Made by a program: the position numbers and the translations under genes. A stretch of 64,000 bases of DNA from assembly GCF_947494015.1 (NCBI RefSeq), contig NZ_CANLTL010000006.1, positions 62,001 to 126,000 of the forward strand, given 5' to 3'. This document shows, piece after piece, positions 51,755 to 60,536 of the stretch. This DNA comes from an uncultured Cellulomonas sp. GTDB lineage: Bacteria > Actinomycetota > Actinomycetes > Actinomycetales > Cellulomonadaceae. Every line of letters begins with the position of its first letter. The first letter of the stretch is position 1. Under the pieces are notes generated by a model. The model ran no database searches. It worked only from the letters and a program-made list of their open reading frames with translations, and was not told the DNA's origin.

Positions 51755-52660
51755 TCAACCTTTGAGTGCGCCGGACATGAAACCGCGTACGTAGTGACGC
51801 TGGAGGGCCAGGAACAGCACGACGCAGGGAAGAGCCAGCACGACGACACCCGCCTCGGTGGCGCCGTAGTCGATGATCCCCATCACCTGCTGGCGCATGT
51901 TCGCCACCGCGAGCGGCAGCGGCACCTTGGTGGCGTCGCTGATGAGGATCAGCGGGGCGATGAAGTCGTTCCAGGCGGCCAGGAACGCGAACAGCCCGAC
52001 CGTGATCAGCCCGGGCTTGACCGCCGGCACGAGCACCCGCACCAGCGCCGAGAACGTGCCGCAGCCGTCGACCAGCGCCGCCTCCTCGAGCTCCTTGGGG
52101 ACGGCCTCGAACGAGATCCGCATCATGAAGGTGGCGAACGGCAGCTGGAACATGGTCAGCACGAGCGCCAGCCCGACCAGGGAGTTCTGCAGGCCGATCG
52201 CGTTGAGCAGCACGTACAGCGGGATCAGCAGCGTCGCGTACGGGACCATGAGGATGGCCAGGGTCACCAGGAACAGCAGGTTCTTGCCCGGGAAGCGGAA
52301 CCTGGCGAACGCGTAGCCACCGAGCAGCGAGATGGACAGCGTGAACACCACGGTCAGCAGCGAGACGATCGTGGAGTTCAGCAAGTACTGGCCCAGCCCG
52401 GCCCCGTACGCGGCGAGCGTGGAGTAGTTGCCCAGCCCCCAGCCGTCGGTCTGCGCCGTACCGCCCTGCGGCGACACCGACGCGACCGCGGCCCACACCA
52501 GGGGCGCCAGGAACAGCAGCGCGAGCCCGCCGGTCAGGACGTAGTAGGGGGTGCGCAGCAGCGGGTTCGGGCCGTCGTCGCCGTGGTGGTGGTCCCCGCG
52601 ACCCGGGGCACGGCGGGTCGTCGTGCCGGCGGGGCCCGGCGCGTGGTCGGTTGCGGTCAC
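51755..52660 (-). CDS. Carbohydrate ABC transporter permease, MalG type
   Basis: This 301-residue six-helix permease is the second membrane half of the locus importer. After a 30-residue basic and Gly-rich N-terminus, LTGGLALLFLAPLVWAAVAS forms helix 1. The EAA loop reads LEEAALVDGCGTFSALVRV, followed by VPAVKPGL. The periplasmic loop GWGLGNYSTLAAYG is typical of MalG. The GTG at 52660 overlaps the preceding gene's end by sequence context (1 base apart). It sits between the MalF-type permease and GH127. Confidence 0.94.
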   Translation of the reverse strand: MTATDHAPGPAGTTTRRAPGRGDHHHGDDGPNPLLRTPYYVLTGGLALLFLAPLVWAAVASVSPQGGTAQTDGWGLGNYSTLAAYGAGLGQYLLNSTIVSLLTVVFTLSISLLGGYAFARFRFPGKNLLFLVTLAILMVPYATLLIPLYVLLNAIGLQNSLVGLALVLTMFQLPFATFMMRISFEAVPKELEEAALVDGCGTFSALVRVLVPAVKPGLITVGLFAFLAAWNDFIAPLILISDATKVPLPLAVANMRQQVMGIIDYGATEAGVVVLALPCVVLFLALQRHYVRGFMSGALKG

Positions 52661-52661
52661 G

Positions 52662-53618
52662 TCAGTTCTCCTTGCCGCGCAGCCCGCGGAACTGCAGGGC
52701 GTTGATGGCCAGCAGGGCGATCAGGACCATGACCGACAGCGCGGCGGCCAGCCCCAGATCGTTGCCGCCGGCGAAGGCCATGTTGTAGATGAGCTGGACG
52801 ATCGTGATCGTGCTGTTGTCCGGTCCGCCCTTGGTCAGGATGTAGAACTGGTCGAACGCGAGCAGGGACCCGGTGACGCACAGGATCGTGCACAGCGCCA
52901 GGGATGGCCGCAGCAGCGGCAGCGTGATCCGGCTGAAGATCTGCCAGCGGTTCGCGCCGTCGATGTGCGCGGCCTCGTACACGTCACCGGGGATGCCCTG
53001 CAGCCCCACCATCAGCAGCAGCATGTAGAACCCGGCGAACCGCCACACGATGAGGAACACCGTCGACCACAGCGCCGAGGTCGGCGTCCCCAGGAACGAG
53101 ATCGGCTCCTGGACGACTCCGAGCGCCATCAGGGCCGGGTTGATCGGGCTGCTCTGCGGGGAGTAGATCGCGTAGAACAGCAGCGACGCGGACGCCAGAC
53201 CGAGTGCGCTCGGCACGAGGATCGCGGTGCGCAGGACGCTGCGCCACCGGCTCGCCTCCTGCACGACCATCGCCAGGCCCAGCGCGACGGCCAGCAGCAG
53301 GACCGTGGTGATCACCGTGTACTTCACGGTGAACACGATCGCCGGCCACAGCAGGCGGTTGTCGGCGGCGTCGACGTAGTTCTCCGGCAGGTTCAACCCC
53401 CGGTTGCCGGCGAACAGACCCCAGTCGGACACCGACATCTGCAGCACGAGCAGCACCGGCAGGACGAAGAACACCAGGACCATGACGCCGGTCGGGGCCG
53501 CGTAGAGCATGCCGGACAGCGAGCGGGAGCCCCGCAGTCGGCGGGGGCGGGGTACGCCCCCGGACCGCGACTTCTCGCGGGCGGCCTCCGGGACCGTCGG
53601 GGTGGTGAGGTTGGCCAC
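52662..53618 (-). CDS. Carbohydrate ABC transporter permease, MalF type
   Basis: This 318-residue permease carries the EAA loop YEAAHIDGANRWQIFSR with ITLPLLRPSL. Helix 1 is GVMVLVFFVLPVLLVLQMSV, and the later ILTKGGPDNSTITIVQLIYNMAF is diagnostic for sugar MalF homologues. GTG at 53618 (VANLTTPTVPEAAREK) has GAAGGAGA upstream and is a better start than the in-frame site 57 bases earlier. It belongs to the operon led by the binding protein at 55031. Confidence 0.94.
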   Translation of the reverse strand: MANLTTPTVPEAAREKSRSGGVPRPRRLRGSRSLSGMLYAAPTGVMVLVFFVLPVLLVLQMSVSDWGLFAGNRGLNLPENYVDAADNRLLWPAIVFTVKYTVITTVLLLAVALGLAMVVQEASRWRSVLRTAILVPSALGLASASLLFYAIYSPQSSPINPALMALGVVQEPISFLGTPTSALWSTVFLIVWRFAGFYMLLLMVGLQGIPGDVYEAAHIDGANRWQIFSRITLPLLRPSLALCTILCVTGSLLAFDQFYILTKGGPDNSTITIVQLIYNMAFAGGNDLGLAAALSVMVLIALLAINALQFRGLRGKEN

Positions 53619-53696
53619 GGCGTCTCCTTCGCGGGGCCGGCGGGCCGGTGGCGCCGACGACGACGTCGGCACCACCGGCCCGTGGGGACGGGTGGA

Positions 53697-55031
53697 CTAC
53701 TGGCTGAGCACGTCGGTGATCGCCTCGTTGTCCTCCTCGACGCTGTCCCCGTCACCGAACACGGCGTCGCGGAACAGCGTCACCCAGGGCGACCCGGCCG
53801 CGTTGTAGGCCTGCTGGAAGTTCGGGGCGTACGGCGTGCGGCTCTCCGGTGCACCCGCGACCTCGTTGATGGTCACCAGCCGCGGGTCGGCGGCGGCGTA
53901 CTCGTTGTCCGCGAGGTCCGTGCGCGCCGGGGTGCTGCCGTTCGCGGCGAGCACCTCGACCTGGGCCTCCTCGGACATCATCCAGGCCAGGAAGTTCCAC
54001 GCCTGGTCGGTGACGTCGGAGTCCTTGGAGATGCCGATGCCGTCGCCACCGATGAACGTCGCGGCGCCGCCGTCGACCCCGGGGATGGGGGCCACGCCGA
54101 CGTCGACCGTCTCGTCGGCGGTCGCCAGCAGCGTGGCCGGGTACGGCATGACGCCGACGTTGCCCTGCTGGAAGTCGCCGACCCAGGTGGCACCGGTCTC
54201 GTCCTGCGACGCCGGCGCGACGGCGCCCGCCTCCCACAGCTCGCGCCAGGTGGAGTACACCTCCTGCGCGGAGTCGGACGCGAGCATCGCCTCGGTGCCG
54301 TCCTCGTTCATCACCTCGTCGCCCGACGCCCAGATCATCGGGAACCAGGTGAAGACGCCGCAGCCGCCGCAGTTGCCACCGAAGTAGGTGCCGTAGACGC
54401 CGGGCTTGCCCAGGGCCTGGATCGCCAGCGCGTGCTCCTTGAACTCCTCGAGGGTGGTCGGTCCCTGCTCGGGGTCCAGGCCGGCCTCGGCGTAGAGCTC
54501 CTTGTTGTAGAAGATGACCGACAGGTCCAGCACGAACGGCAGCACGTACTGCGCATCCTCGTAGGTGCCGGCCTCGATGTGGCCCTGGTTGATGTCGTCG
54601 GCGAACGGCAGCGACTCGATGCGCTCGCTGATGTCCTGGAACAGACCGGCCTCGGTCCAGTTCGGCACGTAGACGATGTCCGCCGCGAACAGGTCGGGCA
54701 GGTCGCCGCTGCCGGCCGCCGCACCGACCCGGGCGACGTAGTCGTCGTTCGGCGTGATGGTGAGCTCCACCTGGTTCTCGTGGGTCTCGTTGTAGGCGTC
54801 CACGAGCAGGTTCGCCTGGAACTCCATGGGGGCGCGCGTCCACAGCGTCAGCGTGGTGCCGTCGTCGACGCCCTCCCACGCCTCGGTGTCGCCGCCGGTG
54901 TCGCCGCCGGCGGCGGGCGGGGTGTCACCACCGTCGCCGGAACCGCAGGCGGTCAGGCCTACGGCGAGCAGGCTGACACCGGCGACGCCGGCCAGCGCGC
55001 GACGCGCACGCGTCAAGCGGGTGGTCCTCAT
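53697..55031 (-). CDS. Sugar ABC transporter substrate-binding lipoprotein
   Basis: This 444-residue family-1 binding lipoprotein has signal residues 1-28 and lipobox LTAC (Cys29), followed by a Gly/Asp-rich spacer. The mature protein contains TLTLWTRAPMEFQANLLVDAYNE and VYVPNWTEAGLFQDISERI. A cysteine trio, GGNCGGCGVFTWFP (about residues 222-235), is unusual for the family and could make a disulfide near the sugar cleft. The ATG at 55031 follows GAGGAG. It is the first gene of the arabinoside importer operon, facing the LacI gene. Confidence 0.94.
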   Translation of the reverse strand: MRTTRLTRARRALAGVAGVSLLAVGLTACGSGDGGDTPPAAGGDTGGDTEAWEGVDDGTTLTLWTRAPMEFQANLLVDAYNETHENQVELTITPNDDYVARVGAAAGSGDLPDLFAADIVYVPNWTEAGLFQDISERIESLPFADDINQGHIEAGTYEDAQYVLPFVLDLSVIFYNKELYAEAGLDPEQGPTTLEEFKEHALAIQALGKPGVYGTYFGGNCGGCGVFTWFPMIWASGDEVMNEDGTEAMLASDSAQEVYSTWRELWEAGAVAPASQDETGATWVGDFQQGNVGVMPYPATLLATADETVDVGVAPIPGVDGGAATFIGGDGIGISKDSDVTDQAWNFLAWMMSEEAQVEVLAANGSTPARTDLADNEYAAADPRLVTINEVAGAPESRTPYAPNFQQAYNAAGSPWVTLFRDAVFGDGDSVEEDNEAITDVLSQ

Positions 55032-55357
55032 CTCATCTCCTCGAGCTCGTCGTTGAGCGCCGCACGCATCTGCCCCGGCGTGCACCAAGGGCCACCAGGG
55101 CCCCTGCAACGCACCTACTGCTGGTTTCTGCACCTCGATCGGTAACCGCACCGGCGTCTGCACCGGATGGCTCGGACGGTGCGTCCTTGCTGGGACAACA
55201 CCACGATGAGCCGTCCACGTGCCGACCTCGCCACGTACCCGAAAAGGCTTTCTGAATCTATGGCGCACGAGGATGAGCGTCAAGGGCCCCTCGCGCTACA
55301 GTCGCCCCGAGGCCGGATCGAGACCTGATCGCGACCTGCGTCGACGAGGAGGTGCGC
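55032..55357. promoter_or_regulatory. Divergent control region between importer and LacI genes
   Basis: This 326-bp region holds the promoters of the importer operon and of LacI. Six (T/C)GCA(C/A)C half-sites occur, four of them TGCA(C/A)C at 55081, 55105, 55129 and 55159. The others are CGCACC at 55147 and its complement at 55179. An AT-rich patch at 55241-55260 contains AAAGGCTTT, an interrupted palindrome (AAAG, CTTT). Either feature could be the LacI operator; neither is proven. Confidence 0.45.
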
Positions 55358-56392
55358 GTGGCGTCACAGGCAGGCCCGGCAGGAGCATCCAAGGCGACCA
55401 CGTTGACCGACGTCGCCCGCCTCGCCGGGGTCTCGATCGCGACCGCGTCCAAGGCGCTCAACGGCCGTGCACAGGTCAAGGCCGAGACGCGCGCCCGGGT
55501 CATCGACGCCGCCGAGCGGCTGCAGTTCTCACCGAACGCGCTGGCCCGCGGGCTGCTCGCGGGCCGCTCGGGGACCGTGGGGCTGATCACGTCCGACCTG
55601 GAGGGCCGGTTCTCGATCCCGGTGCTCATGGGCGCGGAGGACGCCTTCGGCTCGGGCCAGACCTCGGTCTTCCTGTGCGACGCCCGCGGCGACGCCATCC
55701 GCGAGCAGCACCACGTCCGCGCGCTGCTCTCCCGGCGGGTCGACGGCCTCATCGTCGTGGGCGCGCGGCCCGACCCGCGCCCCCCGCTCGCCGCGGAGGT
55801 CCCCATCCCGGTGGTGTACGCCTACGCGCCGTCCGAGGACCCCGGCGACGTGTCGATCGTCAGCGACAACGTCGGCGGTGGCCGGATGGCGGTCGAACAC
55901 CTCGTCGCGTGCGGCCGGCAGCGGATCGCGCACATCAGTGGGGACCCGACCTACGGTGCGGCGCACGACCGCGAGCGCGGGGCCCTGGAGGCACTCGGCG
56001 AGGCGGGACTCGCGCTGGCCGGGGGGCGGGCGTACTACGGCAGCTGGTCCGAGGCGTGGGGCCGCGGCGCGACCCGGATGCTGCTCGAGCGCGACCCCGA
56101 CGTGGACGCGATCTTCGCCGGCTCGGACCAGATCGCCCGGGGCGTGCTCGACGCGCTGCACGAGGCGGGCCGGGACGTCCCCGGGGACGTGGCGGTGATC
56201 GGGTTCGACAACTGGGAGGTGCTCGCCACGAACGCCCGTCCCCCGCTGACCAGCGTGGACATCAACCTCGAGCACCTGGGCCGGGTCGCCGCCCAGCGGC
56301 TGTTCGCCGCGATCGACGGCAGCACCCGGTCGGGGACCGAGTCGCTGCCGTGCCGCGTGGTCGCGCGCGGGTCCACCACGCCGCTGGACTGA
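55358..56392 (+). CDS. LacI-family transcriptional repressor
   Basis: This 344-residue regulator has a LacI HTH at residues 15-40 (TLTDVARLAGVSIATASKAL) with the hinge helix NALARGLLAG, then a periplasmic-binding-protein-like sensor domain. Sensor landmarks are GTVGLITSDLEGRFSIPVL, SIVSDNVGGGRMAVEHLV, AIFAGSDQIARGVLDAL and VAVIGFDN. GTG at 55358 has GAGGAGG 5 bases upstream. It is divergent from the importer operon and probably represses it until a sugar, perhaps arabinose or an arabinoside, binds. Confidence 0.95.
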   Translation: MASQAGPAGASKATTLTDVARLAGVSIATASKALNGRAQVKAETRARVIDAAERLQFSPNALARGLLAGRSGTVGLITSDLEGRFSIPVLMGAEDAFGSGQTSVFLCDARGDAIREQHHVRALLSRRVDGLIVVGARPDPRPPLAAEVPIPVVYAYAPSEDPGDVSIVSDNVGGGRMAVEHLVACGRQRIAHISGDPTYGAAHDRERGALEALGEAGLALAGGRAYYGSWSEAWGRGATRMLLERDPDVDAIFAGSDQIARGVLDALHEAGRDVPGDVAVIGFDNWEVLATNARPPLTSVDINLEHLGRVAAQRLFAAIDGSTRSGTESLPCRVVARGSTTPLD

Positions 56393-56482
56393 GCCCCGCC
56401 GGTGGGCGGTCGTGGGTCCCGGCACACCGTGCCGGCGGGCGCCTCGGCACCGTGGCGCAGCCTCGTGGCGACCTCGGCGCGA

Positions 56483-56517
56483 CGAGGGGCGTGCCGGTGG
56501 GTCCGGCACGCCCCTCG
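56483..56517. terminator. Perfect 15-bp bidirectional hairpin terminator
   Basis: CGAGGGGCGTGCCGG (56483-56497) pairs fully with CCGGCACGCCCCTCG (56503-56517) around a TGGGT loop. It lies between the convergent LacI and GH43-SLH genes and is a strong terminator for both. Confidence 0.8.
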
Positions 56518-56533
56518 ATCCCTGCCGTGCGCA

Positions 56534-59500
56534 CTACGGCGCTGTCACCACCGCAGCGGTCGTCAGGAACCTGTCGTACCGGTGGAGGAACGCCGCCATC
56601 GCCTGCCGGCTGATCGGCACGGCGGTCCCGAACGAGCCGTCCGGATACCCCTTCGCGATCCCCGCCCCCTCCAGCCACCCGATCGCCTCCGCGAACGGAT
56701 GCCCCGGCGCCACGTCGGTGAACGTCGCCGCCGAGCCCGGCACCGGCTCACCGGCCGCCCGGTGCAGGAACGCCGCCATCGCCTGCCGGCTCACCGGACG
56801 CGTCGGACCGAACGTCCCGTCCGCGTACCCACCGGCCAGGTCCATCTCGGCCATCCACTCGATCTGCACGAAGAACGGATCCGTCGGATGCACGTCGGAG
56901 AACGACTGCGTCCCCTGCGCCGGCACCCAGTCCGCCCCCGCGTACCGGTACATGAACGCCGCCATCGCCTGCCGGCTGACCGCGGCCGCCGGACGGAAGA
57001 GGACCGTGTCACCGGCCTGGGAGCCCTCGGCCAGTCCGCGCTCGGCCATCCACCGGATCTCGTCGTAGAACACGTGACCTGGGGAGACGTCGACGAACAC
57101 CGGCGCACCCGGCTCGGGCTGCGGGTCCGGGTCGGGATCGGGGTCCGGGTCGGGATCGGGGTCCGGGTCCGGGCCGGGGTCGACGTCCGCCGCGAACACC
57201 TCCCACTCGCTGACGGCCACCGCGGACCGCGAGTCGCCGTCGTCGGCAGGGTGGGTGGTGAAGGTCGCCCGCAGCTGCGTGGTGGTGACGGGGTCGAACG
57301 TCGTGACGTTCACGCCCTCCGGGGACGTCCCGTAGCCGCTGGCGCCGGTGACGGGGACCCACGCCTGCGCGGCGTCGTCCCAGTGCTCGAGCACCCAGGA
57401 CTGCGGCACCGCTACGCCCACGCCCGACCCGGCAGGGGAGTCGCTCCAGAACCTGACCTCGGTCCGGTCGACGGTCACCTCCCGGTCCCAGGCGTACTGC
57501 AGCCACCGGGTCTCCGGCTCGGCGCCGGTCCAGGTCCCCCACACCTCGCTCTGGTCGCCACCGGCGTTGACTCCCCGGCCGTCGTTGACGGCGTCGACGT
57601 CGTTCCACCCGGCGGTGAAGGACGCCGTCGGGGTCGCCAGCGGCGCGATGTTGCCGACCAGCGGGGCGTCCGGGTCGAGCGGGACCTCGACCGTCGTGAC
57701 GGCCGAGGTGTTGCCCGCGACGTCGGTCGCCCGCACGTGCACGTCGTGCGGCAGGCCGTCCATCACGACCGGCCCGGTGTACGCGGTCCAGCCGCCGAGC
57801 CCGTCGACGGAGTACTCGAGCGAGTCGACCCCGGACACCGCGTCGGTCGCCTCGGCGGACACGGTCCGGCCCCCGGCGTGGAAGCCGGCCACGACCTCGG
57901 GACCGTCGACGTCGATCGACACGGTGAGCGTCGCCTCCGCGGTGTTGCCGCCGGCGTCCTCGACGGTCACGGCGAGAGCCTGCTCACCGGGCCCGGTGAG
58001 CTCGACCGTCGCCTCCCGGCTAGCCACGACGACCGGCTCGCCGTCGTCGACCTGCGTGGTGATCGCCAGCGCACCGTCGCGGTCGTCGTCGGCGGTGATC
58101 CGTGCGGTGACCGCGGAGGTGTACCAGCCGGCGTCACCCACGACCCCGGACGCCTGGACCTGCACCGTGGGGGCGGCGGTGTCCGGCTCCTCGGTCAGCA
58201 CGCGCCACTCGGCGACCGCCAGGGACCCGGTGCGGTCCGCGGTGCCCTGCGACTGCAGGACGGCGCGCAGCTGCGTCGTCGTCACCGGGTCGAACGTGGT
58301 CACCTCGGCCGTGTCCGCCGAGGTGCCGTACCCGCTGGCGCCCGGGACCTCGACCCACGACGCCGTCTCCGCGTGCCAGTACTCCAGGTGCCACGACTGC
58401 GGCACCTTGACGCCCTCCTCGGCGTCGTCGGTCACGTCCTGGAAGAACCGGATCTCCGAGCGCCCCACGGTGACCGGCTCCGACCAGGTGTAGCGGACCC
58501 ACTGCTCACCGACCTGCGGCCAGGTACCCCACAGCAGGGTCTGATCGACCGGGGCGGTCGGCAGCACCCCGTCGTTGAGCGCCGTCACCCTGTTGTGCCC
58601 GGCGGTGAAGGACGCGTCCGGCGTCGCCGCGGGGGCGACGTTGGTGCGCCACGGCGCGTCCGGCAGGACGGTCACCGAGGCCTCGACGTACCCGGCCGCA
58701 TGGCCGAGCACCCAGCCCTGGACGGTGACGGTGCCCGCCTCCGCGAGCGCGGCGGGGTCGACGTCGTCCCACCGGACCGGCAGCTCGAGCTCGACGCCTG
58801 CGGGGTAGGCCGCGGTGACGGTCGCCGGCAGGGAGGCGCCGCCCTCGGCACCCACCCAGGTCGTCGCGGTGACCGGCTCGATGCTCGTGGCCTGCTCCGC
58901 CAGCACCATCCACTCCTGCACCGCGACCGCGGCGTAGGTGACCGGGTCGGTGGCGGACGGCGACCCGTCGAGGACCGCGCGCAGCTGCGTCGTGGTGACC
59001 GGGTCGAAGGTGACCTCGTGGAGCACGCCGTGCTCGGTCGGGTAGCCGCTCGGGTCCGGGACGTCCCGCCACTCGCCGCTCGCGAGGTCGCGGTACTGCA
59101 GGACCCAGGCGTCAGGGGTGGACACGCCGGTGCCCACGCCGGGCGGCTGGTCACGCCAGAACTGGATCCGCGAGCCGCTCACCCGCATCGGCTGGTCCCA
59201 GGTGTACTGCGCCCAGACCTGCGCGGGCCGGTTGCTGGACCACGTCCCCCACAGGTCCGGCGGGAGCGGGTTCGGCCGGATGATCTCGTCGTTGAGCGAC
59301 TTGACCCAATACTGGGTGGGCACCGGCTCGTTGGACACGGTGACGGTCGCGGCGTGCGCGATGTTCGCGCGAGGGGTGCGGTCCGGCCCGCGCTCGGGGG
59401 TGGTCTGCACCGGCAGGATCCGCGCCGGGGTCTGCGTGTCGTCCCACTCGAGATCGTCGATCGCGACCGACCGGCGGAAGTGGTTGCCGCCCACCGCGTC

Positions 59501-60427
59501 GGCGGTGTGGTACGTCAGGTACCACTGGCCCCTGAACTCGACGATGCCGGGGTGGCTGGTGGTCGAGGACACCGGCGGCAGGATCGTGCCGCGGTAGGTC
59601 CACGGGCCCTCCGGCGCCGGCGCGGTCCCATAGGCGAGGCACGCGTGGTAGTTGGCCGGTGTGCACGGCGAGGTGGGGCCGGCGTTGTTGCCCGCGTAGG
59701 CGAGGTAGTAGGTGCCGTTGCGCTCGAACACCCACGGCGCCTCGAAGAACCCGCTCAGCCCGGTCACCGTCTGCACGTCACCGCGCAGGGTCCTCATGTC
59801 CGGCTCGAGGCCGATCCGGCGCAGGTTCCCGAAGCTGCCCCACCACATGTGCACCTCGCCGGACTCGGTGATGTGCACCGTCGGGTCGATGTTGTGGATG
59901 GTGTTGCCGAGGATGCTCTGGGACACGATGGGGCCGCCGGCGTGGTCGGTCCACGGCCCGAGCGGGTCGTCGGCGACCGCGACGCCGATGCCGAAGGCGT
60001 CGGGCGAGGTGCTGCCCGCCTCGTGCACCGGGACGTACCAGTAGAAGCGGCCGTCCGTGCCCTCGACGACCTCACCCGCGTAGGCGCGTCCCGGGGTCGC
60101 CCAGTCGAACACCTCCTCGGGTCGCATCAGCGCCGGGTGGTGCTGCCACGCCCCGGAGTCGAGATCCGCCGCGACGTCGGTGGTCGAGAACGCCTGCCAC
60201 TCGTTCATGACGAAGTCGTTGGTCGTCGGGCCCGCCTCGTCGCGCCCCGCGTAGATGTACAGGGTGTCGTCGACGACGAGGGGTGCGGGGTCGGCCGAGT
60301 AGACGGTGCCGTCCCCGAGGATCGGGTTCTCGACGGCCGAGGCCACGGTCGGGGCTGCCAGGGCGAGAGCGAGGGTCACGGCCAGCAACGCCGGCCCCCT
60401 CGGTCGCCGTCGGTCGGTCGCGGGCAT
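56534..60427 (-). CDS. Giant secreted GH43 enzyme with discoidin-like modules and three SLH domains
   Basis: This 1297-residue surface enzyme has a signal peptide ending near residue 31 (VASA). The GH43 five-bladed propeller (about 32-340) carries the catalytic Asp46 (SADPAPL), Asp181 (IDPTVHI) and Glu229 (FFEAPWVF). Three discoidin/F5-8C-like modules follow (NIAHAATVT, NVAPAATPDASFTAG, NIAPLATPTASFTAG), interspersed with Ig-like domains. An Asp-Pro linker (about 1082-1102) leads to three SLH repeats (about 1108-1290, VSRQAMAAFxxRYAG type) for non-covalent wall anchoring. GH43 members are mostly arabinanases, arabinofuranosidases or xylosidases. The ATG at 60427 follows AAGGAG. The SLH DNA is nearly identical to that of the next gene. 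Confidence 0.92.
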   Translation of the reverse strand: MPATDRRRPRGPALLAVTLALALAAPTVASAVENPILGDGTVYSADPAPLVVDDTLYIYAGRDEAGPTTNDFVMNEWQAFSTTDVAADLDSGAWQHHPALMRPEEVFDWATPGRAYAGEVVEGTDGRFYWYVPVHEAGSTSPDAFGIGVAVADDPLGPWTDHAGGPIVSQSILGNTIHNIDPTVHITESGEVHMWWGSFGNLRRIGLEPDMRTLRGDVQTVTGLSGFFEAPWVFERNGTYYLAYAGNNAGPTSPCTPANYHACLAYGTAPAPEGPWTYRGTILPPVSSTTSHPGIVEFRGQWYLTYHTADAVGGNHFRRSVAIDDLEWDDTQTPARILPVQTTPERGPDRTPRANIAHAATVTVSNEPVPTQYWVKSLNDEIIRPNPLPPDLWGTWSSNRPAQVWAQYTWDQPMRVSGSRIQFWRDQPPGVGTGVSTPDAWVLQYRDLASGEWRDVPDPSGYPTEHGVLHEVTFDPVTTTQLRAVLDGSPSATDPVTYAAVAVQEWMVLAEQATSIEPVTATTWVGAEGGASLPATVTAAYPAGVELELPVRWDDVDPAALAEAGTVTVQGWVLGHAAGYVEASVTVLPDAPWRTNVAPAATPDASFTAGHNRVTALNDGVLPTAPVDQTLLWGTWPQVGEQWVRYTWSEPVTVGRSEIRFFQDVTDDAEEGVKVPQSWHLEYWHAETASWVEVPGASGYGTSADTAEVTTFDPVTTTQLRAVLQSQGTADRTGSLAVAEWRVLTEEPDTAAPTVQVQASGVVGDAGWYTSAVTARITADDDRDGALAITTQVDDGEPVVVASREATVELTGPGEQALAVTVEDAGGNTAEATLTVSIDVDGPEVVAGFHAGGRTVSAEATDAVSGVDSLEYSVDGLGGWTAYTGPVVMDGLPHDVHVRATDVAGNTSAVTTVEVPLDPDAPLVGNIAPLATPTASFTAGWNDVDAVNDGRGVNAGGDQSEVWGTWTGAEPETRWLQYAWDREVTVDRTEVRFWSDSPAGSGVGVAVPQSWVLEHWDDAAQAWVPVTGASGYGTSPEGVNVTTFDPVTTTQLRATFTTHPADDGDSRSAVAVSEWEVFAADVDPGPDPDPDPDPDPDPDPDPQPEPGAPVFVDVSPGHVFYDEIRWMAERGLAEGSQAGDTVLFRPAAAVSRQAMAAFMYRYAGADWVPAQGTQSFSDVHPTDPFFVQIEWMAEMDLAGGYADGTFGPTRPVSRQAMAAFLHRAAGEPVPGSAATFTDVAPGHPFAEAIGWLEGAGIAKGYPDGSFGTAVPISRQAMAAFLHRYDRFLTTAAVVTAP
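56575..57100. repeat. SLH-coding repeat, copy A (pairs with 60575-61100)
   Basis: This region matches 60575-61100 at an exact 4,000-bp offset with no indel. About 395 bp (56575-56969) differ at only about 12 positions by eye. A more divergent 85-bp stretch follows, then about 46 identical bases (57055-57100). It encodes the three SLH domains of the GH43 protein. Confidence 0.9.
57121..57180. repeat. Imperfect tandem repeat coding an Asp-Pro linker
   Basis: GGGTCCGGGTCGGGATC-type units repeat within the GH43-SLH gene and encode alternating Asp-Pro residues, an extended rigid linker just before the SLH domains. Confidence 0.85.
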
Positions 60428-60491
60428 GGTGCTCCTTGGGCTGCGCTGCATCGGGAGGACGCGCTGTGCGCGCGGGGGGGGTCGGTGAGGC

Positions 60492-60530
60492 CGGACGCGC
60501 CGGTGAGCGGGATGCTCACCGGCGCGTCCG
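60492..60530 (-). terminator. Perfect 17-bp hairpin after the right-edge SLH gene
   Basis: The arms at 60492-60508 (CGGACGCGCCGGTGAGC) and 60514-60530 (GCTCACCGGCGCGTCCG) are exact complements with a GGGAT loop. It lies 6 bases past the stop of the upstream SLH gene (minus strand), separating it from the GH43 gene. Confidence 0.8.
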
Positions 60531-60536
60531 CGTGCA

